This document shows, piece by piece, positions 26,143 through 34,097 of a DNA stretch of 64,000 nt. Position 1 is the stretch's first letter, and every line of letters starts with the position of its first letter. Origin of the DNA: Harmothoe impar (Eukaryota > Annelida > Polychaeta > Phyllodocida > Polynoidae); assembly GCA_947462335.1 (NCBI GenBank), contig OX381710.1, positions 25,885,772-25,949,771 of the forward strand. The letters are read 5' to 3'. The notes beneath the pieces were generated by a model that was not told the origin of the DNA, made no database searches, and saw only the letters and a list, made by a program, of their open reading frames with translations. A program made the translations under genes and the position numbers.

Positions 26143-26713
26143 CAGGGGTAGACACTAACTTTTTCAGCCATGGGCCACCCGGGCCCGTAGCCTCAGAAAT
26201 GCACGGGCCCGGACCTAAAACTGTGGGCCCAGAATATATACTTTACTTTTCTGAAAGAGAAAACGATATATATCTGACCAAGATAGATTCAGACTGTACT
26301 AGAATGGCTGGCTGGATCGTGATTTCCCCTTTCCAACTACTGTAAACGTATTTTATTTCGCGCTGTACATATTTTCGCGGATTTCGCGGATTTTAAAATC
26401 CGCGAAAATATGTACAGAGCGAAAATTTATCCAATATAGCTATATAACTGTCATATTTCAATATCAGCGAATTTAAATCCCAGCGAAATTGTACTTTGAA
26501 GCAAATCCGCGAAAATTTGTACCAGCGAAAATATGTACGTTTACAGTATGTATAACATGACTATATTGATCAAGACATATTCTCCTCAAAGTTTCCCCTT
26601 GCATTCCTGTGGGCCACCCGGGCCCATAGGAAGGTAACTCTTCAGAAAACTGCGGGCCCGGACCCAAAAGTACGGGCCATTGGCTCCCGGGCCAGCGTTT
26701 GTGTCTACCCCTG
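26143..26713. mobile_element. hAT-type MITE nested in the satellite
   Basis: The inverted termini CAGGGGTAGACACTAAC (left) and CAGGGGTAGACACAAAC (inverse right) are flanked by an exact 8-bp duplication CAGTAACC at 26135-26142 and 26714-26721. CAGGG-type ends with an 8-bp duplication are diagnostic of hAT elements. The 571-bp interior is non-coding, has mirrored GGGCCACCCGGGCCC words, and itself carries an insertion at 26340. Confidence 0.85.
26340..26546. mobile_element. TA-flanked MITE nested in the hAT MITE
   Basis: The ends CTGTAAACGTA and inverse are flanked by TA at 26338-26339 and 26547-26548. The 207-bp body is rich in inverted TTCGCGGATTT / AAATCCGCGAAA words and can fold almost completely. 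This is the third nesting level at this locus. Confidence 0.8.
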
Positions 26714-28327
26714 CAGTAACCTATAGTAAAATATACCATAGTCTACTATAATGTCAATGTGTGGGAAATACTATAGTAAACTATAGTAAAATATACTACA
26801 GTTTACTTTAGTGTCAATGTGTGGGAAATACTATAGTAAACTATAGTGTTAAGGTGTGCGGGAAATACTACAGTAAACTATAGTAGATAAACTACAGTAA
26901 ACTATAGTATAATATACTATAGTTTACTAGAGTGTCAAGGTGTGCGGGAAACACTATAGTATACTATAGCATAGAGCTTCTTTCTACTATAGTGACCTTT
27001 AGAAAAATGCACTCCAGTTTACAATAGTGTCAAGGTGTGCGGGAAACACTATTGTAAACTATAGTAAAATATACTACAGTTTACTATAGTGTCAAGTTGT
27101 GCGGGAAATACTACAGTTAACTATAGTAAAATATACTACAGTCTACTATAGTGTTAAGGTGTGCGGGAAATACTACAGTAAACTATAGTAAATAAACTAC
27201 AGTGAACTATAGTATAATATACTATAGTTTACTAGAGTGTCAAGGTGTACGGGGGATACTACATTTAACTATAGTAAAATATGCCACAGTTTACTATAGT
27301 GCTAAGGTGTGCAGGAAATACTACAGTAAACTATAGTAAAATATACTACAGTCTACTATAGTGTCAAGGTGTGCGGGAAACACTATAGTATACTATAGCA
27401 TGGAGCTTCTATCTACTATAGTGACCTTTAGAAAAATGCACTCCAGTTTACAATAGTGTCAAGGTGTGCGGAAAACATTATAGTAATTTATAGTTACTAC
27501 AGTAAACTACAGTAAAATATACTATAGTTTACTATAGTGTCAAGGTGTGCGAGAATCACTATAGTATACTATAGTTTACTACAGTAAACTATAGTAAAAT
27601 ATACTATAGTTTACTATAGTGTCAGGGTGTGTGGGAAACACTATAGTATACTATAGTAAACTACAGTAAACTATAGTAAACTATACTATAGTTTACTATA
27701 GTGTCAGGGTGTGCGGGAAACACTATAGTATACTATAGTAAACTACAGTAAACTATAGTAAAATATACTATAGTTTACTATAGTGACAAGGCTTGTAGGG
27801 AATACTACAGTACACTATAGTTTACTACAGTAAACTATAGTAACATATGATATAGTATAACACCATTTAAGGCCATTTCAGGAAATACTATAGTAAACTA
27901 TAGTATACTATAGTAAACTACAGTAGATTGGGCACCACTTTACTATAGTAAACTATAGTATACTATAGTTTACTGTAGTAAACTATAATATACTATAGTA
28001 AACTATAGTGTTTACTATAGTATTTTTCTAGCTGGGTATATGTACAGACAGGTATTGTGTGACCAGGCACCACCTCTGTCAGCAGGCTGCGTGACAGCAA
28101 GGTCTCTGTCACATCACACACATACATAGCATGAGGGCTGGTATTCTATCATACTGTATCTCTCATCGAATTAGTACATGTGGTTGTTATATCGGGCAGG
28201 CCTATAGCCTTGCATATATATACATTGTATAGCTCATTGCATGGCGAAAATATGATTCAATTTTGATTGAACAGAGTACAACTATAAACGCTCCTAATAT
28301 GTATTCCAATAGCAAGCTATAAGAATG

Positions 28328-28487
28328 AATGACACAGTAATTGCGGCTCTCTGCAATTATATGCCATTATGTCACAGACGAACTATAACTTCCCGCCATG
28401 CGCATGCCCACAAGCGCACCATACGGGCAACAGGAACTGGAGCCGCCATTCCTTCTCCAGAAATGAACTGAACACGACGTGGATTAC
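28328..28487 (+). repeat. A1 split direct repeat
   Basis: This 160-bp left terminal repeat starts AATGACACAGTAATTGCGGC and is repeated as A2 at 33744-33903. It probably carries the element's promoter, since transcription must start upstream of the Gag ORF at 28533. Confidence 0.92.
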
Positions 28488-28532
28488 GCACAGGGAATTG
28501 CCCGGAGCACCCTAACATCATAGCGGTGTGAA

Positions 28533-29927
28533 ATGCCAAGAAACACCACTAATTCCACAAAGACACCTTTGATAGAATTACCCAGCGAGGGTGAAGGTAG
28601 CGAAGGTAGAAAAATGTCGGAACCAGGTTCACCAGCCCAGACGGACTCACCGGATAAGCAGCCCGGTAAATCGCCCCGAGGGCCCGCACCCAACCAGGAG
28701 GAGGAAAAACAGCAGGCGGAGCAGGCGCGCCTACAGGAGGAGGAGGTACGGAAAGCGGAGGCAGATGCCGCTAAGCACAAAGACCCCGCCTCCAAAGGTA
28801 AAGGCAGGCCGCCGCCGAAAAAGAAGCCGAAGACGAAGCGCCAGTCCGACGTCGCCATTATGACCCAGTCATTGGCGGCCCTGCAGGACACAGTGAAGGC
28901 CCTTCAGGACCGGCTCGACGCGAAAGACGACGGGCACAGGCCGCGGCAACGGCCGAGGTCTCCGTCGGCGGCACCAGACCGCCGGCACCACTCACACCAG
29001 CAGAAGCGGGGCCGCTCCGTCACGCCTGATCGACAGCCGCGACGCAGGCGTTCCGCCTCAACGCCCCCGCAGTCACTGCGCCCGCCGTACAGCCTTAAAT
29101 ACCACGAAGGCAGGAGGTCACGGCCGGCGCGTCACCACGGCCAGCGCCGTGACAGCACAACAGACACGGACGACTCCAGCAGCGAATCCGACTCAGGAGG
29201 ATTCCCTACCCCCAGGCTCCTTACCGCAGCCTACAAGGGCTCCCGACACCTGGAGGAGGCCCTAGCCCGCCAGTACCCGTCCATGGGCCGCCCAGCAGGT
29301 AAAGATAAGGAGCTATCATACAAACACAACCTCCCCCCGGATATGAGGAAGCGTGTTAAAAAGGAGAAACGTGATCTGGTGCTTCCCGAGTTTGTGTGTG
29401 CATTCACCAGGATGATGCTCCCCCGGGCAGACCAGGGCAGCACACTGCACGCCATGATTACCCACCTCTCACAGGTGGCCGAGGATACAACAGTCCGGGG
29501 ATTTGACGGTCCGTACCTGTGGTCGCAGACGTGCCTCGACCATATAAATGAATCCCCGGCAACCTGGAAGGATACGGCGATGTTTGCGTCTGAGCGAACG
29601 CGCATCAGCTGGCTCCACCCGTCGGATTCATCCGCAAACCTACGCCTACCCTGTCCGGAGTACAATGACGACAGGTGTAAGCACGCGGAACACCACCCAC
29701 TTGGCCAGGTCACTCTGGTTCACTGTTGTAATGTATGCCATGCCCTCTTTAGGCGGGAGCATTACCACGTGGGTCGGGGCTGCTCGAAGGCTAAGCGCAT
29801 ATTCGGCGGCGGGAACCCACAGCAGGAGAAACAGGAAAACCCCGCCGGTAAACAGCAGCACCGGGGAGGACCTCCACAGTGCGGGAAACAGCAGAAACCC
29901 GCCCCCACCCAGGAGACAAAAAACTAG
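28533..29927 (+). CDS. Gag-like protein of Ngaro-type retrotransposon (464 aa)
   Basis: The frame starts with an ATG 45 bp after repeat A1 and ends with TAG at 29925. The product should form the cytoplasmic RNA-binding particle. Residues ~50-82 are Glu/Gln/Ala-rich and coiled-coil-like. Residues ~90-215 are very basic, with Arg/Ser/Pro-rich stretches, followed by an acidic Ser/Asp patch. Residues ~230-360 form a more ordered conserved-looking domain, and residues 374-417 hold a Cys/His cluster (CPEY, CKHAEHH, HCCNVC, HYHVGRGC) likely to bind zinc and nucleic acid. The tail is Gln/Lys/Pro-rich and ends at a -1 frameshift site. Assignment rests on position and composition; Gag proteins of this group are poorly conserved. 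Confidence 0.85.
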   Translation: MPRNTTNSTKTPLIELPSEGEGSEGRKMSEPGSPAQTDSPDKQPGKSPRGPAPNQEEEKQQAEQARLQEEEVRKAEADAAKHKDPASKGKGRPPPKKKPKTKRQSDVAIMTQSLAALQDTVKALQDRLDAKDDGHRPRQRPRSPSAAPDRRHHSHQQKRGRSVTPDRQPRRRRSASTPPQSLRPPYSLKYHEGRRSRPARHHGQRRDSTTDTDDSSSESDSGGFPTPRLLTAAYKGSRHLEEALARQYPSMGRPAGKDKELSYKHNLPPDMRKRVKKEKRDLVLPEFVCAFTRMMLPRADQGSTLHAMITHLSQVAEDTTVRGFDGPYLWSQTCLDHINESPATWKDTAMFASERTRISWLHPSDSSANLRLPCPEYNDDRCKHAEHHPLGQVTLVHCCNVCHALFRREHYHVGRGCSKAKRIFGGGNPQQEKQENPAGKQQHRGGPPQCGKQQKPAPTQETKN

Positions 29928-32632
29928 TAGGTGGGACGGCCCGGCCCCCACCGGGAAGTCCCAGGAAGGTGCGTGTTGACATTGTGACAGACCACGTGGC
30001 ACTCGCAAGTGTTTGTAAACAAAGACCACGTGCTCGGGCCCCATGCGATGTCGTAAATCGGCCCGACCACGTGGCGCCCAACAATGTTTGTAATCAAACC
30101 CAGTGTACACAGGCCCCTCCCGGCGCTGATAATAAGGCGCGCCAGGAGGAAAATAATGCAGCGCGCCCCCCGACACGCGGTGAGGCCCCTAACGCCAACA
30201 ACAATGGCAGGGCCGTGAGAACTAGCACCCGTGACCACCCGGGCCGCCCCACACAACAAAAAGATTGGGCCGACAGCGACACCGCCCGTGCCGCCCCGGC
30301 CCCCGCGGCGCCACAAGCCGCCAACAACCCGCATGCGACCCCGCCCCGAGCAGACGGCGAGGCCCCATACGATGAATATAACAATTTATATTTTCACAGT
30401 AGCATTGATGTTTGTCCCGCGCCGGCCGGACACATGCACACTGCGGCGCCCCGACGCAAGGAGAGCGCCAACAATAACAGCACGCAGCACGCCACGGCCA
30501 GCCTGCGCTCGCCGGGCCCTCCCTCGAGGGACCGCCGCCAACAGGAGGGGCAGGCACCCGCCCCCCACACGGCCCACTCCGGCCTACTGGAGGAAGCACA
30601 GCCCGGCATGCCATGGCAACATGGAAGCATGGACCCGCTTCACGGAAAAATGCAGCCTACGCACACAAGTCAGACATCGCCGCAGATACTCCGGGCGACG
30701 ACAGACCAGCCGCACCGACACGCCCGTGTCCAAACCACCCTGGAGGAACCGCCATGCTTCCTCCAGGAGGGTGAGTGGCCAATATTCCTCAAGCAGGTCC
30801 AGTACCCCTACAAGGACAGTGACACGCAGGAGGCATGTGACGAGGCTCAGACAGCATTTGAACAGATAGCCCACACCCTGGAGGAGAACACTCACATCGA
30901 GACTATACATAGTCAGAATGAACTGTTCAATGACTACCACAACTGGCCATTCCCAGACTACACAATGAGCTCACAGATGGCAATGCTCTATGACGTAGTA
31001 AAGGCTGGAGGGCGCTCAAATGCAAAAGGTGCGCGCATACAGATACCCACCACACTTAAAGTGGACAGATGGCGTCGGGAGTCGACAGGGCACCTGGAGG
31101 ACGACGCCATCATAGAGGGCATATTGTATGGCTACCCCATACAATATACAGGTGGGCCGACATACAGCACCACCCATGTTAAAAACCACCCGTCAGCAGA
31201 ACACTACCCCGCACAGGTAGCAGCATACCTCGAGGAGGAGACAGCCCTCCAGGCCCTGGAGGGGCCAATGAGCAGGCCCCCATTCACCCCATGGTACATG
31301 GCTAGCCCATTGATGACGAGGGAGAAATCTGACTCAGCCTCACGCAGAATTATAGTGGACCTGTCCTTCCCAGATGGCGGCGTGAATGCCCACATCAAAA
31401 AGAGATGGTATAATGGTGAACAGGTGCAGCACTCACTCCCCACTGTCGCAGACGCGCTGAATATAATCATAGCAATGGGCAAAGAGGGCGTGCAGGCAGG
31501 TGTGATGGATTTGTCCCGTGCCTACAGACATTTCTCCGTGGACATGATGGACTGGCCATTAATGGTCATACACCATGATGGACAGTACTACATAGACAAG
31601 GCGCTACCATTTGGCGCACCCATGTCTTCCTACATAATGCAGCAGGCAGCCAGGTTCATAGTAAGGGCCCTACACACAAAGGAGGTGACAGCGCTCATGT
31701 ACCTGGATGACGTCATCATAATAAGTGCTGACAAAGACAAGGCAGCAAGTGACTATGCAATCACAAGAGAGCTACTGACAGGCCTAGGCCTAGTCATAGC
31801 AGAGAAAAAATGCCAGCAGCCATCACCGACAGTGACATGGCTAGGCATAAAAATCGACATAGATGGTAACGAGATATCCATCCCCCTGCTGAAGCTAGAA
31901 GAGATATACAATAGTTTGGCATGCTCTGCAAAGAAAACTACCTTGACAGTCCGCCAGCTACAACAGGTCATAGGAAGGATAGCACACCTAGCGAAAGCAG
32001 TCACCCCAGCCCGCCTCTTTATGGGACGCCTCCTGGCGGCACTACGCGAGGCCACGGGCGACACCATAATGGTTACACCATCAGTGAAGGCAGACCTTAA
32101 TTGGTTTACCAGATTCCTGCACCACTACAACGGGAAAAGCATAATCCCAACCGGCACAATAGTCAGGACAATATGGGCCGACGCGTGCATGGGGGGAGGT
32201 GGTGCAACAGACAACAAGAGATGCTATCAATTCAAGTTCCCACCGGAAGTGAACGGTGGAAAGGACATACATCACCTGGAGGCAATGAACTGCGTCGCCG
32301 CGGCCAGACGCCTCACATGCCCCAAAGACAAAGGAGGCCTAGTGCAAATATGCTGCGACAACTCTGCAAGCATAGAGGCGTTCAAAGGAGGCGCCCCGAG
32401 GGACCACATCCTGGGCGCATGCGCACGCGCACTTTGGTACCTCGCAGCGAAGCACCAGATCACGTTCACATATAAGCACATCCCCGGGCGACTCATGGAC
32501 ATAGCAGACGCATTGTCAAGAGCCCCGCTCAATGACACAGATGCAGCCCGGGCTAGGAAGCTCATTAAGGAGCACAACCTACACCTGGTCACCATCAAGG
32601 CGGCCCTGTATAGCATCTCTTCATTCTTCTAG
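29879..32632 (+). CDS. Pol: reverse transcriptase and RNase H (open frame 918 codons)
   Basis: This frame has no plausible ATG near its start and is most likely made as a Gag-Pol fusion by -1 frameshifting at 29918-29924. The first ~270 residues are low complexity (Pro/Ala/Asn/Arg) and include two repeats of a DHVA...VCxQ motif. The RT region follows; its catalytic box is YLDD at about residue 608 (DNA 31700-31711), with an upstream MDLSRAYRH motif A and LPFGAPMSS. RNase H acidic residues are seen in ADACMGGG (D~768), LEAMN (E~801), CCDNSAS (D~827) and MDIADALSRA. It copies the element RNA and removes the template. No stop or frameshift is seen, so the enzyme looks intact. Confidence 0.92.
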   Translation: MRETAETRPHPGDKKLVGGTARPPPGSPRKVRVDIVTDHVALASVCKQRPRARAPCDVVNRPDHVAPNNVCNQTQCTQAPPGADNKARQEENNAARPPTRGEAPNANNNGRAVRTSTRDHPGRPTQQKDWADSDTARAAPAPAAPQAANNPHATPPRADGEAPYDEYNNLYFHSSIDVCPAPAGHMHTAAPRRKESANNNSTQHATASLRSPGPPSRDRRQQEGQAPAPHTAHSGLLEEAQPGMPWQHGSMDPLHGKMQPTHTSQTSPQILRATTDQPHRHARVQTTLEEPPCFLQEGEWPIFLKQVQYPYKDSDTQEACDEAQTAFEQIAHTLEENTHIETIHSQNELFNDYHNWPFPDYTMSSQMAMLYDVVKAGGRSNAKGARIQIPTTLKVDRWRRESTGHLEDDAIIEGILYGYPIQYTGGPTYSTTHVKNHPSAEHYPAQVAAYLEEETALQALEGPMSRPPFTPWYMASPLMTREKSDSASRRIIVDLSFPDGGVNAHIKKRWYNGEQVQHSLPTVADALNIIIAMGKEGVQAGVMDLSRAYRHFSVDMMDWPLMVIHHDGQYYIDKALPFGAPMSSYIMQQAARFIVRALHTKEVTALMYLDDVIIISADKDKAASDYAITRELLTGLGLVIAEKKCQQPSPTVTWLGIKIDIDGNEISIPLLKLEEIYNSLACSAKKTTLTVRQLQQVIGRIAHLAKAVTPARLFMGRLLAALREATGDTIMVTPSVKADLNWFTRFLHHYNGKSIIPTGTIVRTIWADACMGGGGATDNKRCYQFKFPPEVNGGKDIHHLEAMNCVAAARRLTCPKDKGGLVQICCDNSASIEAFKGGAPRDHILGACARALWYLAAKHQITFTYKHIPGRLMDIADALSRAPLNDTDAARARKLIKEHNLHLVTIKAALYSISSFF
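29918..29952 (+). promoter_or_regulatory. programmed -1 ribosomal frameshift signal
   Basis: The heptamer A AAA AAC (29918-29924) is in the Gag frame and directly precedes the Gag TAG stop. After a five-base spacer, GGTGGG (29930-29935) can pair with CCCACC (29947-29952) around an 11-nt GC-rich loop. The Pol frame is exactly -1 relative to Gag and is open across this point, while the Pol frame has no early ATG. Together these are the classic parts of a Gag-Pol frameshift. Confidence 0.85.
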
Positions 32633-33591
32633 GTACATTTGCCAGGAAGCTAGCAACAGCGGCGGCCCGTCGACAGAAACTGGCCCACAGACCCGGAACT
32701 GTTAACAACAGGAAGTGCACCGTTACCCTGTATGTGGCATTCTGCCGTGAAGTTGGCATCAAATATGATGCCCCCAAGAACCGCCACATATGCTGGTTCC
32801 TGGAGTACCTAGCCACACAGACAAACGTCACTGGCACGATTGCCAATCACCTCACGAGTCTCAGGACATACTTCAAGCTGGCCGGCATATCAGCCCGCCC
32901 CCTATACTCAGACCAAGTGGTCAATGCCATGAGAGCAATGACAATAACTTTGAGGCATGTCCCTGAGTCTAAGCTCCCCGCTACACCGGAGCTACTCAAG
33001 GCCTGCCTTCTTAACCTGGGGCTACTAGAGTACCCATACCACATCCGGGCTGCAATTCTATTAATGTTTGCAGGCTTCTTCCGCCAAAGCAACATGGCCC
33101 CCAGAACTGTGGCGGCCTTTGATGCATCACGCAATTTTACCAGAGGAGACCTAGTGGTCTCACATGAACACATTGACATCTCCCTCAAATGGTCTAAGAC
33201 CATACAAACATCAAAGGCCCCGACGAATATAGTGGTGGTCAAGGTGAAAGGCAGCCCACTGTGCCCACACACGGCATATATAAAGCTCATCAAACATTTC
33301 CCGACAACAAAGGACAACCAACCCCTGCTCACATACAGGGACGGCAACCCTATGACTGTCAGGTACATCAGATCCCAATGGATCACCCTCCTGAAATCTG
33401 TGGGGGCTGACCACAAGAAACTCAGCCTCCACAGCCTCAGGCGTGGCGGCGCTGCGTACGCATATCGGCAGGGTGCCAGACTCAAAGACATAAAAGCCCA
33501 AGGTACATGGGCCTCAGATGCAGTAGAAGCATACATCAAACCAACAACATCACAGACCACCACAGTCCATAAGGCCTTCAGAAAGATATGA
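32614..33591 (+). CDS. tyrosine recombinase of Ngaro-type element
   Basis: The frame opens at 32614, overlaps the end of Pol by about 19 nt in the -1 frame, and has no ATG for over 300 nt, although the sequence from about 32641 already reads as recombinase. The catalytic residues are visible: Arg in GFFRQ (33081-33083), HSLR (His 33430, Arg 33439), Trp at 33508 and the nucleophilic Tyr in EAYI (33532-33534). It should insert the circular DNA copy by strand exchange. How it is translated is unclear: no canonical slippery heptamer is present, but the pyrimidine-rich run ending in TAG at 32632 resembles a 3' splice site. The catalytic core looks intact. Confidence 0.9.
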   Translation, partial: HLFILLGTFARKLATAAARRQKLAHRPGTVNNRKCTVTLYVAFCREVGIKYDAPKNRHICWFLEYLATQTNVTGTIANHLTSLRTYFKLAGISARPLYSDQVVNAMRAMTITLRHVPESKLPATPELLKACLLNLGLLEYPYHIRAAILLMFAGFFRQSNMAPRTVAAFDASRNFTRGDLVVSHEHIDISLKWSKTIQTSKAPTNIVVVKVKGSPLCPHTAYIKLIKHFPTTKDNQPLLTYRDGNPMTVRYIRSQWITLLKSVGADHKKLSLHSLRRGGAAYAYRQGARLKDIKAQGTWASDAVEAYIKPTTSQTTTVHKAFRKI

Positions 33592-33614
33592 ACTCAAACT
33601 ACTAAACCTTGGAC

Positions 33615-33747
33615 TAGATACTTGTCATAAAATCATATCTTATTACCTCATACACACTGTGTTTTATTGTTCACAAAATGTACAAATGTTTTACTTCCAC
33701 AAAATAAATATATATTAAATAAATAATGTCTGTGCTTGTAAATAATG
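33615..33747 (+). repeat. B1 split direct repeat
   Basis: 133 bp starting TAGATACTTGTCATAAAATC, repeated as B2 at 33965-34097. It begins 24 bp after the recombinase stop and contains AATAAA-type signals. It overlaps A2 by AATG. Confidence 0.92.
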
Positions 33748-33903
33748 ACACAGTAATTGCGGCTCTCTGCAATTATATGCCATTATGTCACAGACGAACT
33801 ATAACTTCCCGCCATGCGCATGCCCACAAGCGCACCATACGGGCAACAGGAACTGGAGCCGCCATTCCTTCTCCAGAAATGAACTGAACACGACGTGGAT
33901 TAC
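33744..33903 (+). repeat. A2 split direct repeat
   Basis: Second copy of A1 (28328-28487), 160 bp. The B1-A2 junction is the sequence expected from a circular intermediate. Confidence 0.92.
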
Positions 33904-33964
33904 CCACCCACCATCCCTAAGAACAATTGGTGATATCATATAAAATACGATATCAATAAGGACA

Positions 33965-34097
33965 TAGATACTTGTCATAAAATCATATCTTATTACCTCA
34001 TACACACTGTGTTTTATTGTTCACAAAATGTACAAATGTTTTACTTCCACAAAATAAATATATATTAAATAAATAATGTCTGTGCTTGTAAATAATG
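33965..34097 (+). repeat. B2 split direct repeat
   Basis: Second copy of B1, ending AATG, which matches the first four bases of A1. A2 and B2 are separated by 61 bp of unique sequence (33904-33964). Confidence 0.92.

Larger units (their letters stand above)
25795..27995. repeat. palindromic satellite with GTGTGCGGGAAA word
   Basis: About twenty units of roughly 60-85 bp consist of ACTATAGT-type palindromes around the constant word GTGTCAAGGTGTGCGGGAAA. The array is interrupted by the hAT-type insertion at 26143-26713. Confidence 0.9.
23837..28036. mobile_element. 4.2-kb TA-flanked element filled with palindromic satellite
   Basis: The left end CCCAGGTAGAAAATCACTAT and the inverse right end CCCAGCTAGAAAAATACTAT match, with TA at 23835-23836 and 28037-28038. 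Nearly all of the inside consists of repeats: ACTATAGTAAA palindromes, 21-bp GC-rich minisatellites and a satellite with the word GTGTGCGGGAAA. No transposase was seen. A TA duplication suggests mariner-like mobilisation, but the element may instead have grown by repeat expansion between two MITE ends. Confidence 0.65.
28328..34097 (+). mobile_element. Ngaro-type tyrosine-recombinase retrotransposon
   Basis: This 5.77-kb element has split direct repeats in the order A1 (28328-28487), coding region, B1 (33615-33747), A2 (33744-33903), B2 (33965-34097). The A copies are 160 bp and the B copies 133 bp, with no difference noticed between copies by eye, which suggests a recent insertion. It encodes a Gag-like protein, RT plus RNase H, and a tyrosine recombinase, all open. 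There is no DDE integrase, no obvious methyltransferase and no target-site duplication, as expected for recombinase-mediated insertion. This repeat arrangement is that of Ngaro/PAT-type DIRS-order elements rather than DIRS1 itself. Confidence 0.92.

Noticed and set aside
25795..27995. CRISPR-like array of repeats
   Set aside because: Unit lengths are irregular, there are no unique spacers, no cas genes, and the context is eukaryotic; it is a palindromic satellite.
28591..30869. Many 60-212-codon frames on both strands across the retrotransposon
   Set aside because: Shadows of the Gag and Pol frames caused by high GC content.
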